From an uncultured Collinsella sp. (GTDB taxonomy: Bacteria; Actinomycetota; Coriobacteriia; Coriobacteriales; Coriobacteriaceae), in NCBI GenBank assembly GCA_902494715.1, contig CABUUJ010000006.1, forward strand, positions 1 to 54,205: 54,205 nucleotides of DNA, given 5' to 3'. A model generated the notes under the pieces. That model worked only from the letters and a program-made list of their open reading frames with translations. It ran no database searches and had not been told where the DNA came from. Both the position numbers and the translations under genes were made by a program. Below, in pieces: positions 16,801-23,967 of this stretch (position 1 is the stretch's first letter; every line of letters begins with the position of its first letter).

Positions 16801-19265
16801 TCCGCGAGAACGCGGGCAGCGCGGCAGGCATGACGTATGACGGACATGTCGCGACCGCCGAAGTGACCGTGACTGATAACGGCAAGGGCGTCCTGACCGC
16901 CAACGTCACCAAGAAGGAAAGCGGCCGCTTCACCAACACGTACCGCTCTGAGCTCGATTACGCCGCGGCCGGCGGCCTCAAGCTCAGCAAGACCCTCTCC
17001 GGACGTCCCATGACCGAGGGTCAGTTCACCTTTACCGTGACGCCTGCCGACGAGGCTTCGGCCATCGCGCTCGGCCTGCACGAGGGCGCCAACGTGTACA
17101 AGTCCCCTGCAACGGCAGAGGCAACGGTTGGTCTGATCGACATCCTGGCTGGCCATGAGGTCAAGTTTACGCAGGCTGACGCGGGCAAGACCTTTACATA
17201 CACCGTTGCCGAGAAGAACGACGGCCAGCCCGGTTACACCTACGACGACGCCGAGCGCACCGTGACGATCGCTATCGCCGACGATGGCGCTGGTACGCTC
17301 AGCGCCACGACGACCGTTATTGGCAACCCCGACAAGGGAACGCCGGTAACCGAGTACAAGACTGGTGCCGCTACGGTCGAGAGCGCCGTGGTTCCGTTCG
17401 TCAACAGCTACCGTGCATCGACCGATAACCCGGGCGGCGAGCTTGCGCAGATTGTCGCCACCAAGACCCTGACCGGTCGTCCGCTGGCCGACGGCGAGTT
17501 CTACTTTGGCATCGCCTATGCGGGCGAGAAGGAAGCCATCGAGGGTACGTGCGTTACCAACGTTAACGGCCAGGTGAGCTTTGGCGCTCTGCATTACACG
17601 ACCGAGATGCTCGCCGATCTGGTAAACGCCAAGCGCGCCATCCGCACCGACACGGATGCCAAGCTTGCGTGGACCATCAACTACACGGCGTTTGAGTACA
17701 CGTCCCCGCTCGCAGCAAAGGGTATTACTGCCGCGAAGTCGAGCTTTAGCTTTAAGGTCATCGTCGTCGACAACGGCGACGGTACCCTGACGGCAAAGCC
17801 TGACTACGGTGGCGTCGAGCCCGTGTTCGAGAACGTCTACGGCGCCGACGCCGTTGACGCTGCGCTCGCCGGCACCAAGAAGCTCCAGGCTGCCGAGGGC
17901 CTGACCCCGGCCGACATCGCGGGCAAGTTCACCTTTGCCGTGACCGCCGATGAGGCGGATGCCCCGATGCCCGAGCGCACGACCGCAACCAACGACGCGG
18001 CTGGCAACGTGGACTTTGGCAAGATCCACTTTACGCTCGACGACCTCAACCGCGCCCTGGGCGTGACGACTGATGCTTCTGGCGATGCATCGAGCGACGC
18101 TGAATCCAACGCCGACGAGGCCGAGGTTGACGCTGACGCCAGCGGTGACGAGACCAAGGACGAGTCCAAGCCCGAGGCCCCCACCGCTCCGCGCTCGCAC
18201 ACCTTTACCTATACGGTGGCCGAGTCCGGTAGCGCCCCCGGTGTGACCAACGACGCCAACGCTACGCGCAAGGTTTCCTATACCGTGACTGACGACGGTG
18301 CCGGGCATCTGAGCGTCAAGCGCGAAGGCGACGACGGTGCGGACTTCACGTTCACCAACACCTACGTCGTGGCGCCCACCGACTCTTCCGTGACCGATCA
18401 GGTCAAGACGGTCAAGCGTCTGACCGGACGCGACCTTGCAGATGGCGAGTTCACGTTTGAGCTGCTCGAGGACGGCGTGGTTGTCGCCAGCGGCACCAAC
18501 GACGCCAACGGCAACGTTGCACTGAGCCCGATCCGCTACGAGTCGCCCGGCACGCACACGTACACGCTGCGCGAGGCTTGCCCCAACGCGCTCGGCCTGT
18601 ACAAGGGCGTTACCTATGACGGCACGACCTACACCGTCGTGACCACCGTCTCCGACAATGGCGACGGCACGCTGACCGCGACGCACAAGCTCGAGGGAAC
18701 TACCGAGTCGGCTGGCTTTACCAACAAGTATCACGCCATGCCCACGCAGGTCTCCATCGGCGCCATTAAGGTGCTCGAGGGACGCGAGCTCAAGAAGGAC
18801 GAGTTTAGCTTTAAGCTCGTTGGCGAGGACATCGAGTCTACGGTTACCAACGATGCCGACGGCAAGATCAACTTCGACAAGCTCGAGTACGACGAGCCCG
18901 GTACGTACGTCTACACCGTCAGCGAGGTCAAGGGTGACGAGGCCGGTATGACCTACGACAAGTCCGTCTTTACCGCGACCGTTAACGTGGTCGACGACGG
19001 CGAGGGCAACCTCAAGGCGAACGTTGCCTTTACCAAGGGCGACAAGAGCGTCGAGGGTATCGTGTTCAACAACACGTACAAGAAGCCCGAGACGCCCGTG
19101 CCGACGCCCGACCCCGGCACGCCCAAGACCGTGACGAACATCGTCAAGACGGTCAAGGGTTTCCTGCCCACCACGGGCGACCAACAGGCTGCCGCTCTGC
19201 TTATGGCATTTGTCATCGCCATGGCCGGCGTCGGAGCCCTAGTCTGGGGTATCCGTAAGCTCTAG
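10824..19265 (+). CDS. Giant LPxTG-anchored adhesin with VWA head and 16 isopeptide pilin domains
   Basis: A 2813-residue exported cell-wall protein. Residues 1-33 are a signal peptide with a hydrophobic core. A von Willebrand A domain (~110-350) has the MIDAS motif DASGSMG at ~118. A linker domain reaches ~680. Sixteen repeats of ~105-150 residues run from ~688 to ~2750. Each opens with a K-x-L-x-GR motif, has YTLRE or similar in the middle, and closes with F-x-N-x-Y. These are the Lys, Glu and Asn of Spy0128/FctA-type domains, which form internal isopeptide bonds. The sorting signal is LPTTG at 2781-2785, then a membrane helix and RKL, for sortase anchoring. Repeats 4-6 and 7-9 are a recent 1080-bp duplication. 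An acidic insert (~2415-2455) interrupts repeat 14. GGGAG lies before the ATG. It probably binds host or microbial surfaces. Confidence 0.93.
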   Translation: MSKYTRGLLAVILAVVLVLPAAAFAMLPEANARSSTGMDGPTATKIVDPDTTSRWQYWASGGEQDQTTRYVGRIWTDKTVEPAQDEKSDFVTTLSTISSTSDTTSLVTKPLDIVMVLDASGSMGDDMGGSDSTKRIDALKAAASSFIDTIAEQNAKIKDDSKQHQVSIVKFAGTKSYDIGNGTYSRNKYNYSQVMKGLTPCVGSDATELKNTVGHIEPAGATQADYGLELARDMSGRTDAQKVVVFFTDGSPTSSNGFESDVANDAVNAAKTMKDKGATIYTIGIFSGANPDQAISKASKENKFMHAVSNNYPNATSYTTNKLGKRTENSDFYKAASNADELKKVFDDISSSITSGKGSPTQIEDGYDESKSGYITFSDELGDFMQVDTFVSAQINGVPFDEVTKTTKGNTDTYEFSGVAKDLVITVERSTNAQQGDIVTVKIPASLIPLIRYHVDMENGIFERTSLNDIKPIQIKYTSSVKDAARNNLFTPDDGLKKYIEKHKGADNQTVYFLANKWSGGELGDVVAEFEPADTNSYYYFQKITPIYTDKECTQRATVKPQGNDVYYYKDEFVAMGEDLKPKNDYAVVMFEGHEIANYDGALVKEDGYWSFNKGTARLAYIDQLHTTKDDVEANGNKTETARDVLNPRWNDLSSVATSTHVHSHLGNNGKIIFSLATKPTTVATADFGLTKVLEGRKWADTDAFEFELSATSDNNAPMPDPATVTVTNADLDKGKAAINFGKITYAEPGKYTYEVREVKGDAGGITYSKNVATFKVTVTVNAKGELKADVEKTSGETKFTNTYSAKTETPLTLEATKTLTGRLMADGEFKFTLSYAGHDEVLLNATNKSGKVEFGPLTYTTKSLVKLVEEDKASFDASADKPTWTIHYIAAEQTGELPAGVSATTAAIDAYVTVVDNGDGTLTATAVYGDTGNEFVNAYTAESAETSLVGKKNLLVPAGLTPADIAGKFTFTVTGEEGAPLPANASVTNDAKGKVDFGKITFTLDDLNKALGEKPEKREHTFTYTVTESGKVAGVTNDAKLSREVSFTVTDDGKGNLRVSRKSDGSAAFTFINTYSVTPKDSSVTDKIKATKYLTGRDMAEGEFSFELVEGEGKDAKVVATGKNAADGKITMSPIEYTKAGTHTYTLREVKGNIGGITYDAATYTIETVVKDNGDGTLGVEHKLKDVDEAKFTNSYKPGSKDSSVTDQITVTKSLDGRDLKAGDFRFELVEGNNVVATGTNNADGKIVMDPVTYTEAGEHTYTLRETKAGATENGITYSTAEYTIVTTVTDNGDGTLSVEHKLQNAEKATFENTYTVIPKSSSVTDQITATKVLTGRDLKEGEFSFELVEGEDAKVVATGTNAADGKITMGEITYTEAGKHAYTLREVPGDAGNGITYDGKTYTIETTITDNGDGTLKAEHVLKGADEAKFNNGYKPNPDEFSVTDEIKATKYLTGRDMAEGEFSFELVEGEGKDAKVIATGKNAADGKITMSPIEYTKAGKHKYTLREVKGNAGGITYSDAKYTIETTITDNGDGTLSATHVLKDVKVAEFKNSYNVTPKSSSVTDLITADKVLDGRDLKAGDFRFELVEGNNVVATGTNNADGKIVMDPVTYTEAGEHTYTLRETKAGAIENGITYSTAEYAIVTKVTDNGDGTLGVEHKLQNAEKAIFENTYKPNPGKSSVTDKIAATKVLAGRDLKAGEFSFELVEGNDVVATGTNDADGKITMGEITYTEAGKHAYTLREVPGDAGNGITYDSKTYTIETTITDNGDGTLNAAHELKGAGEAKFNNSYKPNPDEFSVTDQITANKVLTGRELAAGEFSFELVEGEGKDAKVVATGKNAADGKITMSPIEYTKAGTHTYTLREVKGNAGGITYSDAKFTIETTITDNGDGTLKAEHVLKDDVKAATFENAYSVTPLDAELDFDLSKAIDGRDWTDSDKFSFTITAPEGTPLPDPATVTVSKNDAKDGIAAIKFGKIHYTAAGTYKYEIRENAGSAAGMTYDGHVATAEVTVTDNGKGVLTANVTKKESGRFTNTYRSELDYAAAGGLKLSKTLSGRPMTEGQFTFTVTPADEASAIALGLHEGANVYKSPATAEATVGLIDILAGHEVKFTQADAGKTFTYTVAEKNDGQPGYTYDDAERTVTIAIADDGAGTLSATTTVIGNPDKGTPVTEYKTGAATVESAVVPFVNSYRASTDNPGGELAQIVATKTLTGRPLADGEFYFGIAYAGEKEAIEGTCVTNVNGQVSFGALHYTTEMLADLVNAKRAIRTDTDAKLAWTINYTAFEYTSPLAAKGITAAKSSFSFKVIVVDNGDGTLTAKPDYGGVEPVFENVYGADAVDAALAGTKKLQAAEGLTPADIAGKFTFAVTADEADAPMPERTTATNDAAGNVDFGKIHFTLDDLNRALGVTTDASGDASSDAESNADEAEVDADASGDETKDESKPEAPTAPRSHTFTYTVAESGSAPGVTNDANATRKVSYTVTDDGAGHLSVKREGDDGADFTFTNTYVVAPTDSSVTDQVKTVKRLTGRDLADGEFTFELLEDGVVVASGTNDANGNVALSPIRYESPGTHTYTLREACPNALGLYKGVTYDGTTYTVVTTVSDNGDGTLTATHKLEGTTESAGFTNKYHAMPTQVSIGAIKVLEGRELKKDEFSFKLVGEDIESTVTNDADGKINFDKLEYDEPGTYVYTVSEVKGDEAGMTYDKSVFTATVNVVDDGEGNLKANVAFTKGDKSVEGIVFNNTYKKPETPVPTPDPGTPKTVTNIVKTVKGFLPTTGDQQAAALLMAFVIAMAGVGALVWGIRKL
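14065..16221 (+). repeat. 1080-bp tandem duplication inside the adhesin gene
   Basis: Bases 14065-15144 (pilin repeats 4-6) and 15145-16221 (repeats 7-9) align at a constant offset of about 1080 bases with near-identical stretches. Repeat 10 (from 16222) resembles repeats 4 and 7 at the same offset. The order of three different domain subtypes is conserved. Confidence 0.85.
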
Positions 19266-19278
19266 GCACGTCGACAGC

Positions 19279-19302
19279 GCCCGGGGCCAAAAGGCCCCGG
19301 GC
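19279..19302 (+). terminator. Hairpin after the adhesin gene
   Basis: A perfect 10-bp stem GCCCGGGGCC / GGCCCCGGGC with an AAAA loop lies 13 bases after the stop. No T tract follows. Confidence 0.6.
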
Positions 19303-19340
19303 GGCCGGCAGGGCTAAATTCCGACCTACTCCTACCCCCA

Positions 19341-19381
19341 GCCGCCACGGAGGCATCTCCCTCCTCCGTGGCGGCACTTTT
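19341..19381 (+). terminator. Second terminator after the adhesin gene
   Basis: GCCGCCACGGAGG (19341-19353) pairs perfectly with CCTCCGTGGCGGC (19363-19375), followed by ACTTTTGT. Confidence 0.7.
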
Positions 19382-19394
19382 GTGTGCCGGGGGC

Positions 19395-19556
19395 GCCACG
19401 AAACCGGCCCATCTACTACGTTTAGCCCCTTACCCCCAACCATGCCAAAAAAAACGCGAAGACAAAACCGCAGGTAGAACGCCTGTGGTTTTGTTCAAAA
19501 CGAAGGTATGGTCATGGGTATCGCGTCAAACGTAGTAGATGGGCCGATTTCGTGGC
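19395..19556. repeat. Nested palindromic element, type B copy 2
   Basis: 162 bases bounded by GCCACGAAACCGGCCCATCT at the left and GGGCCGATTTCGTGGC at the right. The inner stem AAAACCGCAGG / CCTGTGGTTTT is near perfect around TAGAACG. Its homologue is at 10439-10596, on the other side of the adhesin gene. Confidence 0.8.
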
Positions 19557-19573
19557 GAGCGGTTCCGGCTGAT

Positions 19574-19608
19574 CCCTTGGGGACGGAGGAAAACGGATCA
19601 TTTTGGTC
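19574..19608 (+). repeat. Short dispersed repeat (GATGGAGGAAAACGG type), copy 3
   Basis: It reads GGGGACGGAGGAAAACGG then ATCATTTTGG, matching the copies at 10377 and 10616. Confidence 0.55.
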
Positions 19609-19648
19609 CCGCGAGGCTGGCGGAGGCACTCGTCCAGGGCCGCCCGAA

Positions 19649-19802
19649 CAAAACTATGCCGGTTTACGGGGCTGAGTTACGAGTCTCCAACCATGCCGAT
19701 ATTCGTGAAAATAAAACCGCAGGTAGACGAGCCGTCATTTTGCAGAAAACGCGGGTATGGATGGGGGTCCTGAGTTTGGCCCCGTAAACCGGCATAGTTT
19801 TG
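19649..19802. repeat. Nested palindromic element, type A copy 2
   Basis: 154 bases with almost perfect 24-base ends (CAAAACTATGCCGGTTTACG left, CGTAAACCGGCATAGTTTTG right) and the core AAAATAAAACCGCAGGTAG. It has exactly the same length as the copy at 10191. The 597-base gap after the adhesin gene consists of hairpins and these elements; no gene is seen. Confidence 0.85.
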
Positions 19803-19862
19803 AAATGGCCTTAAATCGGTAGCAGCCATTTTGCTATGCCGGAACGGTCGGTCTTCGGGCAA

Positions 19863-20492
19863 CTACCCTCGCAGGTAGGCGATAGCGATCTGCGTGCGGT
19901 TGCGCAGGCCCATCTTTGCCAGGATTGAGCTGATGTGGTTGCGCACGGTGCCTTCGCCCATGTAGGCGGTGGCGGCGATCTCTTTGTTGTCGAGGCCGCG
20001 GGCGATGAGTTCGGCGACTTCGAACTCGCGGTCGGTCAGGCTGGCGAAGGCTGCGGGCCGGCGGGGCGTGCCCGCCTCGACGTCCGTTCCGTCAAAATCG
20101 ATGTCCTCGATCGCCTTGCCCTCGAGCACGCGTTTGCCGTCCATGACCTGCGCCAACGCCGGCGGAATGGCAGCGACATCGGTCTTGATCAGGTAGCCGC
20201 GGGCGCCCAGCTTGAGCGCCGACACAATGTACTCGTCATCCGAGAACGTCGTCAGAAACACCACGCGCGCCGCAGGGTCGTGCTCAAGGATCTCGCGCGC
20301 GGCCGAAAGGCCGTCGCGTCCCGGCATCTGGATGTCGAGCAGCGCAATATCGGGTGCGTGCTCGGCGTAGAGCGCCACCGCATCGTTGCCGTTGGCACCG
20401 GTGCCCACCACTTCGATCTGCGGCTGGGCGCCCAAGATAATCTTGAGCGAATCGACCACCAAGCGGTCGTCGTCGACAACGATGAGCCTCAT
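19863..20492 (-). CDS. NarL/LuxR-family response regulator
   Basis: A 209-residue regulator. The receiver domain (1-120) has acidic residues D7-D9, the phosphorylatable Asp D53 in LLDIQMPG and the lysine in YLIKTD. The C-terminal LuxR-type helix-turn-helix (~143-205) reads LTDREFEVAELIARGLDNKE then GTVRNHISSILAKMG. Its ATG overlaps the stop of the kinase gene by four bases (ATGA), so the two are one operon and a cognate pair. The divergent ABC-2 exporter at 21832 is the likely target, by position only. Confidence 0.92.
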   Translation of the reverse strand: MRLIVVDDDRLVVDSLKIILGAQPQIEVVGTGANGNDAVALYAEHAPDIALLDIQMPGRDGLSAAREILEHDPAARVVFLTTFSDDEYIVSALKLGARGYLIKTDVAAIPPALAQVMDGKRVLEGKAIEDIDFDGTDVEAGTPRRPAAFASLTDREFEVAELIARGLDNKEIAATAYMGEGTVRNHISSILAKMGLRNRTQIAIAYLRG

Positions 20493-21634
20493 CGGCCCTC
20501 ATCTCCTTGCTGTTTGGGAACGGTGGCAAACACACGCCAGCCGCCGGCGCCGGCACGCGGGCCGGCGGTGAAGGTGCCGCCAAGCGCCTCGATGCGCTCG
20601 CGCATGGAGGCGAGCCCCATGCCCTCTGCGGTGCCGCGGCCGCTTGCTTGGACCCCACCCACGCCATCGTCGGTAACAATGAGCTGGTAAAACGACGGAT
20701 GCTCCATGCACCGTACGGTGACGGTCTGGGCGCAAGCGTGGCGCATGGTATTGGAGAGCGCTTCGCGCAGGACCGCTGCAAAGCAGTTGGCGACGTTTGC
20801 GGGCGCATGTTCGGCCATAACTTCAAGCTCAATCTGCGGGCCGCCGTCCGAGCGTGTGCCTTCGACAATGCGTTCGAGCTGCACGGAAAGGTCGACGGCG
20901 TTGTCGTTGAGCGCGTGGACGCTGGTGCGCACAAGCTGGAGCGCCTCGTCAACCGTGCGTTTAACGTCGGCGAAATCGGCGGCGACGCCAGGCTCGTCGG
21001 CGTGGACCACGCGTAGGGCTTCGGCCTGCAGTGAGGCGCGCGTGAGCTGGTGCCCGACGTTATCGTGGATCTCGCGCGCGATGCGGGCGCGTTCGGCGAG
21101 CGTCGCGAGCTCGACTTCGTAGTCCTGGCGATCGGCAAGATCGCGGTTGCGCGCCTCGAGCGCGAGGGCTCGTTCCTGCAGCTCGTCGCGGGTGCGGCGC
21201 ATGCGCCGCTGCTCGCGCTCCAACTGGGCGGTGCGTAGCGATAGCAAGGTGGCGGCAACCGAAAGGATGGCGGTTAACAGCAGCGTTCGGGTGGTGAGCA
21301 CGCCACCACGAAGGTCCGCGACAAGCGCGCAGACAAACACGGCGCCAATCGCCAGCGCGGGCCAGATTCGTTCACGGCGAACGCGTCGCGCGATGTCATA
21401 GAGAGCGAGAGGCGCAAACGGCACAAACGGCGGCACGAAGACAGCCGCGATGATGCAGGCGTAGCTCGCGGCCTCGCTCACACGGCGGGCGCGGTTTCCC
21501 TGTACGACCTCGGCCAGCGAGGTGGCAATAACGCCAAGGCAAAACGCCGCGACCAGGCGAGCGTCCACAGCAAGACCCATGGCGGCCGCAATACAGCACG
21601 CCAGCACGATCGATTTGTCGAAAAGCCTGTTCAT
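20489..21634 (-). CDS. Sensor histidine kinase, NarL-partner type (HisKA_3)
   Basis: A 381-residue membrane kinase. About five membrane helices fill residues 1-140 with no large extracellular loop, so the signal is probably sensed in or near the membrane. A coiled-coil leads to the H-box AREIHDNVGHQLTRA. The ATPase domain shows LREALSNTMRHA, DDGVGG and GMGLASMRERIEALGG. The frame is open further upstream, but the ATG at 21634 begins the membrane segment. It has no ribosome site; instead a TACAAT -10 box ends 6 bases before it, which would give a leaderless mRNA. Confidence 0.88.
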   Translation of the reverse strand: MNRLFDKSIVLACCIAAAMGLAVDARLVAAFCLGVIATSLAEVVQGNRARRVSEAASYACIIAAVFVPPFVPFAPLALYDIARRVRRERIWPALAIGAVFVCALVADLRGGVLTTRTLLLTAILSVAATLLSLRTAQLEREQRRMRRTRDELQERALALEARNRDLADRQDYEVELATLAERARIAREIHDNVGHQLTRASLQAEALRVVHADEPGVAADFADVKRTVDEALQLVRTSVHALNDNAVDLSVQLERIVEGTRSDGGPQIELEVMAEHAPANVANCFAAVLREALSNTMRHACAQTVTVRCMEHPSFYQLIVTDDGVGGVQASGRGTAEGMGLASMRERIEALGGTFTAGPRAGAGGWRVFATVPKQQGDEGR

Positions 21635-21640
21635 ACGGGT

Positions 21641-21646
21641 ATTGTA
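21641..21646 (-). promoter_or_regulatory. -10 box for a probably leaderless kinase mRNA
   Basis: TACAAT on the minus strand (21646-21641) places the transcription start at or within a base of the kinase ATG at 21634. No -35 match is evident. Confidence 0.45.
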
Positions 21647-21831
21647 CGCGAAGCCGCGCGTGGTGGAGGGACCGCCTGCGCAACCGTGACATTCCTCCCA
21701 CGCGGCAAAGCGGGGACGTCGGCAGGCCGCACGGCCAAGCTCCGCACTCGTGACAAAGCTCACTGGTGCGCGCCGCTCGCTCCTGCGATGATGCAATCGT
21801 ACCGGGCCGCAATCAACAGAAGGGCCGCCTC

Positions 21832-22770
21832 ATGACAGACATCGTCCACGTCGAAAACCTCGTCAAGCGCTACGACGACCTTATCGCGCTCGACCACTTT
21901 AGCCTGAGCATCGCCCCCGGCGAGATCTTTGGCCTGCTGGGCCCCAACGGCTCGGGCAAGACCACGTCCATCAACTGCATTCTGCAGCTGCTCGCCTACG
22001 ACAAAGGCACCATCGAGCTGTTCGGCGAGCCCATGACGCCCGCCCGCTACGACCTCAAGCGCCGCATCGGTGTGGTGCCGCAGCAGGTGGCGGTGTTTGA
22101 CGAGCTTACGGTGCGCGAGAACATCGACTATTTCTGTAGCCTTTACGTCAACGACCGCAAGCGCCGTCGCGCGCTCGTGGACGAGGCGATCGATTTTGTC
22201 GGGCTGGGCGACTTTACCAAGTTTCGCCCCGGCAAGCTCTCGGGCGGTCTGGCGCGTCGCCTCAACATTGCCTGCGGTATCGCGCACAAGCCCGAGCTTA
22301 TCTTCTTTGACGAGCCCACGGTGGCGGTCGACCCACAGAGCCGCAATGCCATCCTGGAGGGCATCTGCCGCCTGCGCGACGAGGGTGCCACGGTGGTGTA
22401 TACCAGCCATTACATGGAGGAAGTCGAGCAGATCTGCAGCCGCATCATGATCATGGACGGCGGCCGCGTGCTGGCGCAGGGCACCAACGACGAGCTCAAG
22501 CGCATGATTCAGATGGGCGAGCGCGTGACCGTCGAGGTCGGCGCCGTCGAGGCCGCCACAGTCGAGCGACTGCGCACCCTCGAGCACGTGCTTTCGGTTG
22601 AGCTGTCCGGCGGCGAGCTCATCTGCACCTGCGAGGCGAGCCCGCACAACCTGGTTGACATCCTCGACACGCTGCGCGCCGCCGACGTGGCGCTCGGCCG
22701 CGTGTGGAGCGAGCCGCCGACCCTCAACGACGTGTTCCTCGAGATCACCGGCCGCGAGCTGCGCGACTAG
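21832..22770 (+). CDS. ABC-2 exporter ATP-binding subunit
   Basis: A 312-residue ABC ATPase of the DrrA/CcmA type. Walker A is GPNGSGKTTS, the signature is LSGGLARRLNIACGI, Walker B is LIFFDEPTVAVDP, and the H-loop lies in YTSHYMEE. The C-terminal ~90 residues are the accessory domain of this family. The start at 21832 has GAAGGG 8 bases upstream; a longer open frame upstream lacks such a site. It forms an operon with two permease genes (9-base gap, then an overlap). It is transcribed divergently from a two-component system. The substrate is unknown; drug, peptide or lantibiotic-type export are typical for this layout. Confidence 0.9.
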   Translation: MTDIVHVENLVKRYDDLIALDHFSLSIAPGEIFGLLGPNGSGKTTSINCILQLLAYDKGTIELFGEPMTPARYDLKRRIGVVPQQVAVFDELTVRENIDYFCSLYVNDRKRRRALVDEAIDFVGLGDFTKFRPGKLSGGLARRLNIACGIAHKPELIFFDEPTVAVDPQSRNAILEGICRLRDEGATVVYTSHYMEEVEQICSRIMIMDGGRVLAQGTNDELKRMIQMGERVTVEVGAVEAATVERLRTLEHVLSVELSGGELICTCEASPHNLVDILDTLRAADVALGRVWSEPPTLNDVFLEITGRELRD

Positions 22771-22779
22771 GGGGCAGCC

Positions 22780-23967
22780 ATGTTCAACACCATTATTATC
22801 ACGGTCAAGACGCTGCTGCGCCGGCCGAGCACGTGGGTTTGGGGTGCTCTCTTTCCCATCGCGCTTTCCACGATGTTCATGTTTATGTTTGCGAATCTGA
22901 GCTCCGACGGCACGGTCGACCCGGTGCCGGTGGCCGTCGTAGCGGATGAGGCCTGGGACGCCTCGACCTTTAAGGACGTGGCGACGTCGCTTGCCAAGGA
23001 AGGCGACGACCAGCTGCTCGAGATCCATGAGTGCGACGATGCAGCCGATGCGAACCGTGCGCTTAAGGCCGGCGAGGTCGCGGGCATCTATACGGTCGAC
23101 GCCGTAGGCACGCCCAAGCTCACGCTGCTTTCGAGCTATGACAACTCGCGCGCCTCGTCGGTACTCACCGACCGCAGCATTCTGGAGACGGTGGCAAGCT
23201 CGTATACACAAAATGCCGAGCTCATGTCCCAGATTGCCCAAGACAACCCGGCGGCGCTCGCCGACCCGGAGGCGGTTGCGCGCGCTCTGTCGCTCGAGGG
23301 CGGCACCCGCCGCGTAAGCCTGACGCGCGCCACGCCCGATGGCACGGTCATCTACTACTACGCGCTCTTTGGCCTAGTCGCGATGATGTCTGCCGAGTTT
23401 GCCGCCTTGAGCGTCGTCGACCTGCAGCCCAATCTGTCGGGCCTTGGCGCACGTCGCTGCGTGGGCGGCCTTTCCAAGACGGCATCACTGGCTGGCATTT
23501 TTGTGGGCTCGTGGCTGGTTTCCTTTGCCTCGATGACGATTGCGATCGGCTACGTGCGCCTGGTCGTGGGCGTCGACTTTGGCGGGCGCGAGGGGCTGTG
23601 TCTGGTGGGCGGCGCCGTGTCCGCGCTTGCCGCCACGGGCCTGGGGCTCTTTGTGGGCACGCTTCCCGTTAAGGGCGGCAAGGCGTCCAAGTCGGGCATC
23701 CTCACGGGCTTTGCCACCACGTGCGCCCTGTTCGCCGGCCTCTACGGCGAGCCGGCGATGGCGCTTGCCGACGACGTCGCCCGCGCCTGCCCGGCCGAGT
23801 GCTGGTTCAACCCCGTCAAGCTTATCTGCGACATGTTCAATCGCCTGTATTTCTTTGAGGACCTGGGGCCCTTCGCCGTCCGCGCCGGCGCGCTCGTTCT
23901 CATGTCCCTGGTGTTTGTCGCCGCCGCCACGCTGATCTTTGGAAGGAGCCGCTATGAGCACCTTTAA
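22780..23967 (+). CDS. ABC-2 type permease, first subunit
   Basis: A 395-residue membrane protein with one N-terminal helix (~20-40), an extracytoplasmic region of ~150 residues, and five or six helices in the C-terminal half (YYYALFGLVAMMSAEFAALS onwards). That is the ABC2_membrane_3 layout, related to YhgE/NatB-type exporters. GGGGG precedes the ATG. The 3' end overlaps the next permease by 14 bases. The two permeases likely form a heterodimer with the preceding ATPase. Confidence 0.85.
   Translation: MFNTIIITVKTLLRRPSTWVWGALFPIALSTMFMFMFANLSSDGTVDPVPVAVVADEAWDASTFKDVATSLAKEGDDQLLEIHECDDAADANRALKAGEVAGIYTVDAVGTPKLTLLSSYDNSRASSVLTDRSILETVASSYTQNAELMSQIAQDNPAALADPEAVARALSLEGGTRRVSLTRATPDGTVIYYYALFGLVAMMSAEFAALSVVDLQPNLSGLGARRCVGGLSKTASLAGIFVGSWLVSFASMTIAIGYVRLVVGVDFGGREGLCLVGGAVSALAATGLGLFVGTLPVKGGKASKSGILTGFATTCALFAGLYGEPAMALADDVARACPAECWFNPVKLICDMFNRLYFFEDLGPFAVRAGALVLMSLVFVAAATLIFGRSRYEHL

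Noticed and set aside
10782..19184. A 2800-codon open frame on the minus strand opposite the adhesin gene
   Set aside because: It mirrors the adhesin in antisense with repetitive Gly/Leu/Val/Ala-rich sequence caused by third-position GC bias and the tandem repeats. It has no ribosome site or family resemblance.
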